This document shows, in pieces, positions 39,185 through 49,582 of a DNA stretch of 64,000 bases. The position numbers and the translations under genes were made by a program. This DNA comes from Lysobacterales bacterium 15-68-25 (GTDB lineage Bacteria > Pseudomonadota > Gammaproteobacteria > Xanthomonadales > Rhodanobacteraceae). The stretch is from positions 216,727 through 280,726 of the forward strand of contig NCKB01000005.1 of the NCBI GenBank assembly GCA_002279065.1, given 5' to 3'. The first letter of the stretch is position 1; each line of letters begins with the position of its first letter. The notes under the pieces were generated by a model, which saw only the letters and a list, made by a program, of their open reading frames with translations, did not search any database and was not told the DNA's origin.

Positions 39185-39263
39185 GAGCCCGCTTGCGGGC
39201 GATGCCTTTTGCTCGGGATCGCCACCAAAGCCAGAAGCATCGCCCGCGATCAGGCTCCTGCAG
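39181..39263. repeat. REP-like inverted pair between arsH and sufE
   Basis: Two facing copies of a short unit. The first, 39181-39206, begins GTAGGAGCCCGC and contains a 14-base hairpin (39187-39200); the second, 39237-39263, is its inverse (GCATCGCCCGC then GGCTCCTGCA). This is the 'GTAGGAGC' type of repetitive extragenic palindrome common in pseudomonads and Xanthomonadales. It may act as a terminator or mRNA stabiliser for the convergent arsH and sufE transcripts. Confidence 0.8.
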
Positions 39264-39267
39264 GAGG

Positions 39268-39696
39268 TCAGCCCAGCGCGGCCGCGGCGTAGCCCTTGAT
39301 CTTCGCGAGCGTGGCGGCCAGGCCATTGGATCGCGTGGGCGACAGGTGCTTGGCCAGACCGATCGCCTGGATGAACTCCGGCTCGGTGGCCACGATGTCC
39401 GCCGCGGAGCGGTCGGAGTACACCCGCAGCAGCAACGCGAGCAGGCCGGAGACGATCGCCGAATCGCTGGCTGCGTCGAAGTGCATCTTCGCTGCATCGC
39501 CGCTGGGCACCAGCCAGACCATCGACTGGCAGCCATGCACACGCCATTCGTCGGTCTTCGAGGCCTCGGGGAACGCCGGCAGCTGTTTGCCGAGGTCGAT
39601 CAGGTACTGGTAACGCTCGGTCCAGTCGCTGAAGAAGCCGAATTCCTCGGCGATCTGCTGCTGGGCGTCGTGGGCGGTCTGGGCGGTATCGGTCAT
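39268..39696 (-). CDS. sufE: Cysteine desulfuration protein SufE
   Basis: 142 residues. The sulfur-accepting Cys is in VHGCQSMVW and the family blocks RYQYLIDLGKQLP and GLLALLLRVY are present. SufE accepts sulfur from SufS and passes it to the SufBCD scaffold. It stands apart from other suf genes, bracketed by REP-like pairs on both sides. Confidence 0.94.
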   Translation of the reverse strand: MTDTAQTAHDAQQQIAEEFGFFSDWTERYQYLIDLGKQLPAFPEASKTDEWRVHGCQSMVWLVPSGDAAKMHFDAASDSAIVSGLLALLLRVYSDRSAADIVATEPEFIQAIGLAKHLSPTRSNGLAATLAKIKGYAAAALG

Positions 39697-39749
39697 CGAC
39701 ACATTATCGCGCCCGCGCCGGTGGGAAGCGAACGAGGCGCATCCGATTT

Positions 39750-39828
39750 CCTGCTGGGGTGCCCCCCGTGCGCGACTTCCCGGCCTAACCGTGCAGCGGC
39801 GGGCCGCGCACGGGGGCGCTCCTGCAAC
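39750..39828. repeat. Second REP-like inverted pair between sufE and cysS
   Basis: Perfect 12-bp arms CCCCCGTGCGCG (39763-39774) and its complement (39805-39816) face each other across 30 bases. Outside the right arm is GCTCCTGCAA, outside the left arm TCCTGCTGGGG. Read on the minus strand the right unit is TGCAGGAGCGCCCCCGTGCG, the classic REP form. Confidence 0.75.
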
Positions 39829-39836
39829 AGCCGTGA

Positions 39837-41204
39837 TTACGTCTTGGCGATGCTCCAACGCGTGCCCTGGGCGCCGTCCTCGATCACCACACCCATCGCG
39901 GTCAGTTCGGCGCGGATCGCATCGGCGCGGGCGAAGTCCCTGGCGGCGCGGGCGGCACGGCGTTCTTCCAGCAAGGCCTCGACCCGGCCGGCATCGACCG
40001 TATCGGTGCCATGGCGGAACCAGGCTTCGGGGTCTTGCTGCAACAGGCCGAGCAGGGCGCCACCGCCGAGCAAGGCGGCCTTGGCCTCCGGCGTGCCCGC
40101 CTGGCGGGCGGCGTCGGCCAGCGTGGCGAGCTCGGCCAGCGCCTGCGGCGTGTTGAGGTCGTCGCACAACGCGGCCTCGACGGCAGGCGGCACGGGTAGG
40201 TCGCCCTCCACAGCCACATCGCCGAGGTCGCGCAGCACGCGGTACCAGCCGTCCAGCGTGCTGACCGCCTGGGCGATCGCCTGGTCGGACCAGTCCAGCG
40301 GCTGGCGGTAGTGGCCACGCATCAGCAGCAGGCGCAGCGCTTCCGGCGGGTGCTGCTGCAGCAGTTGGTGGACATGCAGCACGTTGCCCAGCGACTTCGA
40401 CATCTTGCGGCCGCCGAAGGTGAGCATGCCGTTGTGCAGCCACCAGCGGGCGAAGGTCTTGCCGCCGTGGGCGCAGGTGGACTGGGCGATCTCGTTCTCG
40501 TGGTGCGGGAACTGCAGGTCGACGCCGCCGGCGTGGATATCGATGGTCTCGCCCAGGTGGGCCGCGCTCATTGCCGAGCATTCGATATGCCAGCCCGGGC
40601 GGCCACGGCTCCAGGGGCTGTCCCAGCCGGGCAGCTCCGGCGTGGACGGCTTCCACAGCACGAAGTCGACCGGGTTCTTCTTGTACGGGGCGACCTCGAC
40701 GCGGGCGCCGGCGATCATCTCCTCGGTATCGCGCCCGGACAACGCGCCGTAGGCCGCGTAGGAGGCGACGTCGAACAGCACGTGGCCCTCGGCTTCGTAG
40801 GCGTGACCGCTGGCGATGAGGGTCTGGATCATCGCGATGATCTCGCCGATGTGTGCAGTGGCGCGCGGCTCGATGTCCGGTGGGGCGATGCCCAGCTTCG
40901 CCATGTCCTCGCGATAGGTGGCGGTGAAGCGGTCGGTGATCGTCGAGATCGGCACGCCCTGTTCCTGGGCGGCCGCGTTGATCTTGTCGTCCACGTCGGT
41001 GATGTTCCGGGCGTAGACCACCTTCGGGTAATGCCGGCGCAGCAGCCGCACCAGCACGTCGAACACCACCGGGCCGCGGGCGTTGCCGATGTGCACGTAG
41101 CTGTACACGGTCGGGCCGCACAGGTACATCGTCACGCGTTGCGGGTCTAGCGGCGCGAACGGTTCGACCTGGCGGCTCAGGCTGTTGTAGAGCGAAATCG
41201 GCAT
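39837..41204 (-). CDS. cysS: Cysteinyl-tRNA synthetase
   Basis: 455 residues, class I. The zinc Cys in [14 protein letters not shown]-type signature YVHIGNARG, the [10 protein letters not shown] and [17 protein letters not shown] blocks, and KMSKSLGN are all present; the C-terminal DALR-like domain follows. It charges tRNA-Cys. The ATG at 41204 is chosen because MPISLYNSL is the usual start; a GTG five codons upstream also opens the frame. Confidence 0.97.
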   Translation of the reverse strand: MPISLYNSLSRQVEPFAPLDPQRVTMYLCGPTVYSYVHIGNARGPVVFDVLVRLLRRHYPKVVYARNITDVDDKINAAAQEQGVPISTITDRFTATYREDMAKLGIAPPDIEPRATAHIGEIIAMIQTLIASGHAYEAEGHVLFDVASYAAYGALSGRDTEEMIAGARVEVAPYKKNPVDFVLWKPSTPELPGWDSPWSRGRPGWHIECSAMSAAHLGETIDIHAGGVDLQFPHHENEIAQSTCAHGGKTFARWWLHNGMLTFGGRKMSKSLGNVLHVHQLLQQHPPEALRLLLMRGHYRQPLDWSDQAIAQAVSTLDGWYRVLRDLGDVAVEGDLPVPPAVEAALCDDLNTPQALAELATLADAARQAGTPEAKAALLGGGALLGLLQQDPEAWFRHGTDTVDAGRVEALLEERRAARAARDFARADAIRAELTAMGVVIEDGAQGTRWSIAKT

Positions 41205-41385
41205 CGACGGTGCATCCACGGGATGGGGTCCGGCGGCGCGCCAGACGGGGATCGGCCGGGCATCTTAACAAGCGCTAAGCCGGGCCGGGCACGGGGCGGA
41301 GGCTCTAAGCGTCGATTCAGTGTGAATTTGTTCGAATGCGACGGCCCCGAAATGGGTCTTGAGAATCTCTCCATCCGGAGTTCGT

Positions 41386-41925
41386 ATGAACAAGATGTTG
41401 CTCCCCGCCCTGGCGCTGACCCTGATGTTCGGTGTCGCGCACGCCCAAGACCGTTACGGGCCGCCGCCGCCGCAGGGTGGTGACGACAACACGCATTACG
41501 GCTGGGCGGACGTGCTGCGCGTGGACCCCAACTACTCGATCGTGCGTACCGAGGCGCCGCAGCAGCAGTGCTACGACCAGCCGGTGGTCCGCCGCGAGGG
41601 TGGCAACACCACCGCCGGCACCGTGCTCGGCGCCATCGTGGGCGGCGTGCTCGGCAACACCATCGGAAAGGGCGACGGCCGCAAGGCCGCCACCGTGGCC
41701 GGTGCGGTCGCGGGCGGCGCCATCGGTCATCGCGCGGCGGGCAGCGGCTCGGAATACGAGACCACCGAAACCCGTTGCCGCGAGGTCAGCCAGGTCAGCG
41801 AGCAACGCCGTATCACCAGCTACGACGTCGAATACCGCTATCGCGGCGAGGTCTATATGTCCCGCCTGAGCTACGACCCGGGCGAGCGCCTGCGGGTGCG
41901 CGTCAGCGTCGAGCCAGCCGACTGA
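41386..41925 (+). CDS. Glycine-zipper 2TM-domain envelope protein
   Basis: 179 residues. A signal peptide (LLPALALTLMFGVAHA) is followed by a Pro-rich stretch (YGPPPPQGG) and a glycine-zipper hairpin (TTAGTVLGAIVGGVLGNTIG and AATVAGAVAGGAIG), the Rick_17kDa/SlyB-type membrane motif. The C-terminal part (ITSYDVEYRYRGEVYMSRL, DPGERLRVRVSV) is shared by similar proteins of Xanthomonadales. There is no lipobox Cys, so it is probably a periplasmic or outer-membrane protein of unknown function. Confidence 0.82.
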   Translation: MNKMLLPALALTLMFGVAHAQDRYGPPPPQGGDDNTHYGWADVLRVDPNYSIVRTEAPQQQCYDQPVVRREGGNTTAGTVLGAIVGGVLGNTIGKGDGRKAATVAGAVAGGAIGHRAAGSGSEYETTETRCREVSQVSEQRRITSYDVEYRYRGEVYMSRLSYDPGERLRVRVSVEPAD

Positions 41926-41948
41926 TCGTCCAGTCGTCCCAGTCCGAA

Positions 41949-41979
41949 GACCGCCGCCCATGGGCGGCGGTCTCGTTTC
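41949..41979 (+). terminator. Terminator-like hairpin after the glycine-zipper gene
   Basis: A perfect 12-bp inverted repeat (41949-41960 with 41961-41972) with no spacer, so the effective loop is formed by the innermost bases; TCGTTTCC follows. It lies 24 bases past the stop and probably ends that transcript, which matters for reading the next leader. Confidence 0.65.
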
Positions 41980-42066
41980 CGGGGCCCGCCCGCCACTGGG
42001 TCATCTTTTTTGTTGCATGGCAGCGGAATTGCCGCCATGATTCGGTTTCCGCTACCCGAGCCCTCC

Positions 42067-42171
42067 ATGTCCACAGCCGTCTATACCGCCAACGTCCTCA
42101 CCAGCGCCCGCATGGCTGCTGGCATGACGTCGCGTGCGCGCCGACCGCTGGGCGAACATCCGGCCGGGTAG
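42067..42171 (+). CDS. Putative arginine-containing leader peptide upstream of argF'
   Basis: A 34-codon frame (ATG 42067, TAG 42169-42171). It includes SRARRP near its end, with Arg codons CGT, CGC and CGA at 42133-42144, and one earlier Arg. It ends within GGCCGGGTAG, the segment that could pair with the 5' arm of the downstream terminator. It could serve as a sensor of charged tRNA-Arg. No strong ribosome binding site is visible, an in-frame ATG exists at 42037, and peptides this short occur by chance, so this is tentative. Confidence 0.35.
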   Translation: MSTAVYTANVLTSARMAAGMTSRARRPLGEHPAG

Positions 42172-42234
42172 GCTGTCGCGCGCTGTTGTCCATGAGCACC
42201 GACTGAAAAACCCGGCCCTCGCGCCGGGTTTTTT
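42162..42234 (+). terminator. Intrinsic terminator in the argF' leader with a possible antiterminator arm
   Basis: A 10-bp stem (42207-42216 with 42223-42232) runs into a T tract at 42229-42234, 58 bases before argF'. The preceding gene already has its own hairpin at 41949-41972, so this one sits in the argF' leader. GGCCGGGT at 42162-42169 is perfectly complementary to ACCCGGCC at 42210-42217, the 5' arm, and could form an antiterminator. The terminator is clear; the switch is inferred. Confidence 0.65.
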
Positions 42235-42291
42235 CGTTTCCACTCCACGGTTTCCCGCTTTTCCACCCCCTCGACACAGGATCCCGAACGC

Positions 42292-43299
42292 ATGGCACTT
42301 CGACACTTCCTGACCACCCAGGACTACAGCCGCGCCGAGATCGACGCACTGCTGGAGCAGGCCGCCGCGTTCAAGCGCTCGCCGCGCGGGCAGCAGCTGG
42401 CCGGCAAGTCGGTGGCCCTGCTGTTCTTCAACCCCTCGATGCGTACCCGCACCAGTTTCGAACTGGGTGCGTTCCATCTGGGCGGCCACGCCATCGTGCT
42501 CGCGCCGGGCAAGGACGCGTGGCCGATCGAGTTCGAGGTCGGCAGCGTGATGGACGGCGAGACCGAGGAGCACATCGCCGAAGTGGCCCGCGTGCTGAGC
42601 CGCTATGTGGACCTGATCGCGGTGCGCGCCTTCCCGAAGTTCCAGGACTGGTCGGTGGACCGCCAGGACAAGGTCATCAAGGCCTTCGCCCACTACTCCA
42701 CGGTGCCGGTGATCAACATGGAGACGATCACCCACCCCTGCCAGGAGCTGGCGCACGCGCTGGCCATGCGCGAGCACCTGGGCGACCTGACGAAGAAGAA
42801 GTACGTGCTGACCTGGACCTACCACCCCAAGCCGCTCAATACCGCGGTGGCCAATTCCGCATTGCTGATCGCGACCAAGATGGGCATGGACGTGACCCTG
42901 CTTTGCCCCACGCCCGACTACGTGCTGGACGAGCGCTACATGCAGGTCGGCTACGAAAACGCCGCGGCCAATGGCGGCTCGCTGAAGGTCAGCCACGACA
43001 TCGAGGAGGCCTACTCGGGCGCCCACGTGGTCTACGCCAAGAGCTGGGGTGCGCTGCCGTATTTCGGCCAGTGGGAGAAGGAAAAGCCGATCCGCGAGGC
43101 CAACAAGCACTTCATCGTCGACGAGGCGAAGATGGCATTGACCGACCACGGCCTGTTCAGCCACTGCCTGCCGCTGCGCCGGAACATCAAGGCCACCGAC
43201 GCGGTGATGGATGCGCCGTACTGCATCGCCATCGACGAGGCCGAGAACCGCCTGCACGTGCAGAAGGCGGTGATGGCGTCGCTGATCGGGCAGGGCTGA
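42292..43299 (+). CDS. argF': N-acetylornithine carbamoyltransferase
   Basis: 335 residues, close to the Xanthomonas enzyme in length and motifs. The carbamoyl-phosphate site is FFNPSMRTRTSFELGAF, followed by HPCQELAHALA and TWTYHPKPLNTAVANS. The SMRTR form and the segment GGHAIVLAPGKDAWPIEFEVG mark the acetylornithine type rather than ordinary ornithine transcarbamylase. It makes N-acetylcitrulline from N-acetylornithine and carbamoyl phosphate. First gene of the arginine cluster and preceded by a leader with a terminator. Confidence 0.95.
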   Translation: MALRHFLTTQDYSRAEIDALLEQAAAFKRSPRGQQLAGKSVALLFFNPSMRTRTSFELGAFHLGGHAIVLAPGKDAWPIEFEVGSVMDGETEEHIAEVARVLSRYVDLIAVRAFPKFQDWSVDRQDKVIKAFAHYSTVPVINMETITHPCQELAHALAMREHLGDLTKKKYVLTWTYHPKPLNTAVANSALLIATKMGMDVTLLCPTPDYVLDERYMQVGYENAAANGGSLKVSHDIEEAYSGAHVVYAKSWGALPYFGQWEKEKPIREANKHFIVDEAKMALTDHGLFSHCLPLRRNIKATDAVMDAPYCIAIDEAENRLHVQKAVMASLIGQG

Positions 43300-43309
43300 G
43301 ATCGAGTCC

Positions 43310-43933
43310 ATGTATCTGCCCAGGCATTTTGCCGAGAGCCGTGACGAGGCCCTGCACGGGCTCATCGATGCGCATCCGTTCGCCACGCTGCTGGTCACGG
43401 GGGCGGACGGTGTCGCGGTGAACCACCTGCCGCTGTTGCGGCAGGGCGGTGTGCTGCGTGGCCACGTGGCCGGTGGCAACGAACTGGCCGCGATGGACGG
43501 TGCCGCCGTGGTGGCGCTGTTCCACGGCCCGCAGGGCTACGTCAGCCCGAACTGGTATCCCAGCAAGCACGAGACCGGGCGCGAGGTGCCGACCTGGAAC
43601 TACGCCGTGGCGCACGTGCACGGGCGCCTGCGCGTCGTGCGTGACGCCGGCTGGTTGCGTGATCTGCTGGACACCCTGACCGATCGCTTCGAGGCCACCG
43701 AGCCGTCGCCGTGGCGGGTGGCCGATGCACCGGCCGATCACGTGCAGAAGCTGCTCGGCGCCATCGCCGGCGTCGAGATCGCCATCGAGCGCATCGAAAG
43801 CAAGTTCAAGCTCAGCCAGAACCACCCGGCCGCCAATCGTGCTGGCGTGGTCGACGGCCTTACCCGTCGCGCGCAGGGCGACGACCTGGCGCTGGTCGCG
43901 CTGATGCAGGCACAGGAGGCGGCACGCGCATGA
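43310..43933 (+). CDS. paiB: PaiB-family FMN-binding protein
   Basis: 207 residues of the PaiB/NimA-like split-barrel fold: MYLPRHFAESRDEALHGLIDAHPFATLLV, YVSPNWYPSKHETGREVPTWNYAVAHVHG, and near the C-terminus IESKFKLSQNHPAANRAGVVDGL, the PaiB signature. In Bacillus PaiB was reported as a negative regulator of protease and sporulation genes; here it is more likely an FMN or haem-binding enzyme of unknown substrate. It lies inside the arginine cluster and overlaps the OsmC gene by four bases. Confidence 0.88.
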   Translation: MYLPRHFAESRDEALHGLIDAHPFATLLVTGADGVAVNHLPLLRQGGVLRGHVAGGNELAAMDGAAVVALFHGPQGYVSPNWYPSKHETGREVPTWNYAVAHVHGRLRVVRDAGWLRDLLDTLTDRFEATEPSPWRVADAPADHVQKLLGAIAGVEIAIERIESKFKLSQNHPAANRAGVVDGLTRRAQGDDLALVALMQAQEAARA

Positions 43934-44403
43934 ACCGCCCCCATCGCTACCGCGTCGACGTGGTCTGGACCGGCAATCGCGGTACCGGCACCGACGGCTA
44001 CCGCAACTACAGCCGCAACCACGTGATCCGCGTGCCCGGCAAGCCGGACCTGGCCGGGTCGTCCGATCCCACCTTCCGCGGCGACGCCACCCGGCACAAC
44101 CCGGAAGACATGCTCGTGGCCGCGCTGTCCACCTGCCACATGCTCTCCTACCTGCACATGGCGACCGTCGCCGGCGTCGTGGTGACCGACTACCGCGACG
44201 CCGCCGAGGGCACGATGGTGACCGAGGGCGACGGCGGCCACTTCACCGAGGTGGTGCTGCGTCCCGTCGTCACCATCACCGCCGCCAGCGACCCGGCCAG
44301 GGCCGAGGCCGCGCACGAGGCGGCGCATCACGCCTGTTTCATTGCCAATTCCGTGAATTTCCCGGTGCGCTGCGAACCGCGCATCGTCGTCGCTTCCGAC
44401 TGA
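43930..44403 (+). CDS. OsmC-family peroxiredoxin-like protein
   Basis: 157 residues. The two reactive cysteines of OsmC/Ohr proteins are visible in [13 protein letters not shown] and [14 protein letters not shown]. These proteins reduce organic hydroperoxides. The sequence [23 protein letters not shown] matches an OsmC subgroup distinct from Ohr. Its start overlaps paiB and argG follows after 31 bases, so it is probably carried in the arginine transcript. Confidence 0.9.
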   Translation: MNRPHRYRVDVVWTGNRGTGTDGYRNYSRNHVIRVPGKPDLAGSSDPTFRGDATRHNPEDMLVAALSTCHMLSYLHMATVAGVVVTDYRDAAEGTMVTEGDGGHFTEVVLRPVVTITAASDPARAEAAHEAAHHACFIANSVNFPVRCEPRIVVASD

Positions 44404-44434
44404 TCGTCCACTTCCGCCCCAGGATCCCCGCACC

Positions 44435-45628
44435 ATGAGCCAGAAAGATATCGTCCTCGCCTTCTCCGGCGGCCTCGACACCAGCTTCTGCATTCCCTAC
44501 CTGAAGGAGCGCGGCTGGGCCGTGCATACCGTGTTCGCCGACACCGGCGGCGTGGACGCGGAGGAGCGCGCCTACATCGAGGCCCGTGCGGCCGAGCTCG
44601 GCGTGGCCAGCCACCGGACGGTGGACGGCGGCCCGGCGATCTGGGACGGCTTCGTGAAGCCCTTCGTCTGGGCCGGCGAGGGCTATCAGGGTCAGTACCC
44701 GCTGCTGGTCTCCGACCGCTATCTGATCGTCGACGCGGCGATCGCCCGCGCCAAGGAACTGGGCACCAGGGCGATCGCCCACGGCTGCACCGGCATGGGC
44801 AACGACCAGGTGCGCTTCGACCTGGCGGTGAAGGCGCTGGGCGACTACCAGATCGTCGCGCCGATCCGCGAGATCCAGAAGGAGCACACCCAGACCCGCG
44901 CCTACGAGCAGGCCTACCTGGAAGAGCGCGGCTTCGAAGTGCGTGCCAAACAGAAGAGCTACACCATCAACGAGAACCTGCTGGGCGTGACCCTGTCCGG
45001 TGGCGAGATCGACCACTGGAAGGCGCCGGGCGAGGGTGCCCGCGGCTGGTGCAAGCCGCGCGCCGAATGGCCGTCCGAAAAGCTGACCGTCACGCTGGGC
45101 TTCGAAAAGGGCGAGGCGGTGTCGCTCAATGGCGAGAAGTTGCCGGGTGCGGCGATCCTGGCCAAGCTCAACGCGCTGTTCGCGCCGTACGGCGTGGGCC
45201 GCGGCATGTACACCGGCGACACCACCATCGGCCTGAAGGGCCGCATCGTGTACGAAGCGCCGGGCCTGATCTCGCTGCTCGCCGCGCACCGCGCGCTGGA
45301 AGAGGCGGTGCTGACCAAGCAGCAGAACCGCTTCAAGCCCGAGGTGGCGCGCAAGTGGGTCGAGGTGGTCTACGAAGGCTTCTTCCACGATCCGGTGAAG
45401 ACCGACCTGGAAGCCTTCCTCGCCTCCAGCCAGTCGCAGGTCAACGGCGAAGTGGTGCTGGAGACCTCCGGCGCCCAGGTCACCGCGGTGGAGATCCGCT
45501 CGCCGCACATCCTCAACGCCAAGGGTGCCACCTACGCTCAGTCGGCCGACTGGGGCGTGGAGGAGGCCGAAGGCTTCATCAAGCTGTTCGGCATGAGCTC
45601 GACCCTCTGGGCCGAGATCAACCGCTGA
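44435..45628 (+). CDS. argG: Argininosuccinate synthase
   Basis: 397 residues. The ATP pyrophosphatase P-loop is [10 protein letters not shown]; further blocks are [20 protein letters not shown] and [12 protein letters not shown]. It joins citrulline and aspartate to argininosuccinate with ATP. In this pathway citrulline arrives from deacetylation of N-acetylcitrulline. The start follows CAGGATCC at a normal distance. Confidence 0.97.
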   Translation: MSQKDIVLAFSGGLDTSFCIPYLKERGWAVHTVFADTGGVDAEERAYIEARAAELGVASHRTVDGGPAIWDGFVKPFVWAGEGYQGQYPLLVSDRYLIVDAAIARAKELGTRAIAHGCTGMGNDQVRFDLAVKALGDYQIVAPIREIQKEHTQTRAYEQAYLEERGFEVRAKQKSYTINENLLGVTLSGGEIDHWKAPGEGARGWCKPRAEWPSEKLTVTLGFEKGEAVSLNGEKLPGAAILAKLNALFAPYGVGRGMYTGDTTIGLKGRIVYEAPGLISLLAAHRALEEAVLTKQQNRFKPEVARKWVEVVYEGFFHDPVKTDLEAFLASSQSQVNGEVVLETSGAQVTAVEIRSPHILNAKGATYAQSADWGVEEAEGFIKLFGMSSTLWAEINR

Positions 45629-45631
45629 CGC

Positions 45632-46075
45632 ATGGACGGAGCGCTGCGCATTGATACGTCACGGGAAGCGCTGGATCGGGACATGATCCACGCCTTCCTC
45701 GCCGAGCAGGCCTACTGGAGCCGCGGCATCCCGCGCGACACGGTGGAGCGGGCCATCGAGGGCTCGCTGTGCTTCGGCGGCTACCTCGACGGACGCCAGG
45801 TCGCGTTCGCGCGGGTGGTCACCGACGGCGCCACCTTCGGCTACCTGGCGGATGTGTTCGTGCTGCCGGCGTTCCGCGGGCAGGGCCATGCGAAGGCGCT
45901 GATCGCCGCCGTCATGGCGCACCCGCAGTTGCAGGGGCTGCGCCGGTTCAGCCTGGCGACCCTCGATGCGCACGCGCTGTATGCCGGCTTCGGCTTCACC
46001 GCGCCGGCGCGGCCGCAGACCCTGATGGAAAAGCTCGATCCGGACGTCTACACCCGACTGCCAGGCAGGCCATGA
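45632..46075 (+). CDS. GNAT-family N-acetyltransferase
   Basis: 147 residues. The acetyl-CoA motif is LADVFVLPAFRGQGHAKALIAAVM, with an N-terminal part IDTSREALDRDMIHAFLAEQAYWSRGIPRDTVERAIEGS common to a YjdJ-like subgroup. It begins three bases after argG and overlaps the deacetylase by four bases, the position it also occupies in Xanthomonas. The substrate is unknown; protection or acetylation of an arginine intermediate is possible but unproven. Confidence 0.88.
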   Translation: MDGALRIDTSREALDRDMIHAFLAEQAYWSRGIPRDTVERAIEGSLCFGGYLDGRQVAFARVVTDGATFGYLADVFVLPAFRGQGHAKALIAAVMAHPQLQGLRRFSLATLDAHALYAGFGFTAPARPQTLMEKLDPDVYTRLPGRP

Positions 46076-47172
46076 ATCCTCTTCTGCAATCCACCCTGCA
46101 ACACCTCGAGGCGCTGGTCGGTTTCGACACGCGCAATCCGCCGCGCGAGATTGGTACCGGCGGCATCTTCGACTACATCCGCGCGCAGCTGCCGGGCTTC
46201 GAGGTGACCGTCACCGACTACGGCGCCGGTGCGGTCACCCTGCACGCCGTGCGCGGCCAGCCGAAGCGGCTGTTCAATGTGCACCTGGACACGGTGCCCG
46301 ACTCGCCGCATTGGAGTGCCGACCCGCATGTGCTGCGCGTCGTGGGCGATCGCGCCATCGGCCTGGGTGCCTGCGACATCAAGGGGGCTGCGGCGGCCTT
46401 GATCGCCGTGGCCAACGTCACCGACGGCCCGATGGCGATGCTGTTCTCCACCGACGAGGAGGCCAACGATGCCCGCTGCATCGCCGGCTTCCTGCGCGCG
46501 AAGCACGACTACGACGCGATCATCGTGGCCGAGCCGACCAAGGGTGAAGCCGTGCTGGCGCACCGCGGCATCCATTCGGTACTGATGCGCTTTGCCGGCC
46601 ATGCCGGTCACGCCTCGGGCGAGCAGAAGCCCAGCGACAGCGCCCTGCACCAGGCGGTGCGCTGGGGCGATGCGGCGCTGGATTTCGCCGCGGCGCAATC
46701 GCACGAGCGCTTCGGCGGGTTGACCGGGCTGCGCTTCAACATCGGCCGCATCGATGGCGGCATCAAGGCCAACATGATCGCGCCGACCACCGAGGTGCGT
46801 TTCGGCTTTCGCCCGCTGCCGACGATGGATCCGGACCGCATGCTGGAGACCCTGCGTACCCTGGTCGAACCGGCGCCGGCCGAATTTACCGAGACCTTCC
46901 GCGGCGACTCGCTGCCGGCCGGCGACACCGCCACCGCCGAGGCGCGTCGGCTGGCCGCGCGCGACCTGGCCGACGAACTGGAGATCCCGGTCGGCAACGC
47001 CGTGGACTTCTGGACCGAGGCGGCGCTGTTTTCCGCCGCGGGCTACACCGCGTTTGTCTACGGCCCCGGCGACATCGCCCAGGCGCACACCGCCGATGAG
47101 TGGGTGGCGCTCGACCAGCTGCAGCATTACGCCGCCACCCTGCACGGGCTGGTCGCACGCGGCCACGCGTGA
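46072..47172 (+). CDS. argE': N-acetylcitrulline deacetylase (ArgE-like, M20 family)
   Basis: 366 residues of the M20 zinc peptidase family. Metal ligands appear in [24 protein letters not shown] and [11 protein letters not shown], with AEPTKGE and, near the end, [11 protein letters not shown]. The position after argG and with the acetylornithine transcarbamylase points to N-acetyl-L-citrulline deacetylase, known from Xanthomonas, rather than acetylornithine deacetylase. It releases citrulline for argG. Confidence 0.93.
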   Translation: MNPLLQSTLQHLEALVGFDTRNPPREIGTGGIFDYIRAQLPGFEVTVTDYGAGAVTLHAVRGQPKRLFNVHLDTVPDSPHWSADPHVLRVVGDRAIGLGACDIKGAAAALIAVANVTDGPMAMLFSTDEEANDARCIAGFLRAKHDYDAIIVAEPTKGEAVLAHRGIHSVLMRFAGHAGHASGEQKPSDSALHQAVRWGDAALDFAAAQSHERFGGLTGLRFNIGRIDGGIKANMIAPTTEVRFGFRPLPTMDPDRMLETLRTLVEPAPAEFTETFRGDSLPAGDTATAEARRLAARDLADELEIPVGNAVDFWTEAALFSAAGYTAFVYGPGDIAQAHTADEWVALDQLQHYAATLHGLVARGHA

Positions 47173-47192
47173 GACGGCCTTCCCCCCTCCCG

Positions 47193-48545
<1,353 letters not shown>

Positions 48546-48561
48546 CATCACGGGAACCGTC

Positions 48562-49515
48562 ATGACTGTCTCACGCAAAACCCTCGGCATCGTCGGCGCC
48601 CGCGGCCACACCGGCGCCGAACTGATCCGCCTGGTCGCCGCGCATCCGGCGCTGGAGCTGGTGTTCGTCTCCTCGCGCGAACTGGATGGCCAGCGCGTGG
48701 CCGACCACGTCGACGGTTACGCCGGCGAGCTGCGTTACGCCAGCCTCGATGCCGACGCCGTCGCCGCGCAGGGCGCCGACGTGGTGGTGCTGGCCCTGCC
48801 CAACGGCAAGGCGGCGCCCTATGTCGAGGCGATCGACAAGGCGAAGCCCGACACGCTGATCCTCGATCTGTCGGCCGACTACCGTTTCGACAGCACGTGG
48901 TACTACGGCCTGCCGGAGCTCACCCGCGGCAAGTGGCGCGGCGAGAAGCACATCAGCAACCCCGGCTGCTACGCCACGGCGATCCAGCTCTCGATCGCGC
49001 CGCTGAAGGATCTGCTGGCCGCGCCGCCGGTGTGCTTCGGCGTCTCCGGCTATTCCGGCGCCGGCACCACGCCCTCGGACAAGAACGACCCCGAGAAGCT
49101 GCGCGACAATCTGATGCCGTACTCGCTCACCGGCCACACCCACGAGAAGGAGGCCAGCCGCCACCTCGGCGTGCCGGTGGAGTTCATGCCGCACGTGGCG
49201 CCGCATTTCCGCGGACTCACCGTCACCACCAACCTCTACCTCGCGCGCAAGATGACCCGCGGCGAGGTGCTGCAGCGCTTCCATCACGCCTACGACGCCG
49301 AACCGCTGGTGCAGGTCGTCGACGAGGCGCCGTGGGTGAGTGCCATCGCGGGGAAGCATCATGTCGACATCGGCGGCTTTGCGCTGTCGGCCGATGGCAA
49401 GCGCGTGGTCGTGGTGGCCACGCTGGACAACCTGCTCAAGGGCGCGGCGACCCAGGCGCTGCAGAACATCAACCGGGCGATTGGGGTGGACGAGTTCACG
49501 GCCATCTCGCACTGA
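48562..49515 (+). CDS. argC: N-acetyl-gamma-glutamyl-phosphate reductase
   Basis: 317 residues. The NADP motif [21 protein letters not shown] is followed by the active-site Cys in SNPGCYATA and the His region [12 protein letters not shown]. It reduces the acyl phosphate made by the upstream kinase to N-acetylglutamate semialdehyde. It lies 16 bases after argB. Confidence 0.97.
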   Translation: MTVSRKTLGIVGARGHTGAELIRLVAAHPALELVFVSSRELDGQRVADHVDGYAGELRYASLDADAVAAQGADVVVLALPNGKAAPYVEAIDKAKPDTLILDLSADYRFDSTWYYGLPELTRGKWRGEKHISNPGCYATAIQLSIAPLKDLLAAPPVCFGVSGYSGAGTTPSDKNDPEKLRDNLMPYSLTGHTHEKEASRHLGVPVEFMPHVAPHFRGLTVTTNLYLARKMTRGEVLQRFHHAYDAEPLVQVVDEAPWVSAIAGKHHVDIGGFALSADGKRVVVVATLDNLLKGAATQALQNINRAIGVDEFTAISH

Positions 49516-49525
49516 CCTTCACGAC

Positions 49526-49553
49526 CGTCATTCCAGCTTGCGCCGGGGTGACG
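49526..49553. repeat. Short palindromic repeat between argC and argH
   Basis: CGTCATTCC and GGGGTGACG form a 9-bp hairpin with two wobble pairs around a 10-base loop. This 'GTCATTCC...GGGGTGACG' type of intergenic repeat is widespread in proteobacteria. It interrupts the otherwise tight cluster and may tune mRNA stability. Confidence 0.6.
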
Positions 49554-49582
49554 GGAAAACTCGACAAGACCAGGTATTCCCC

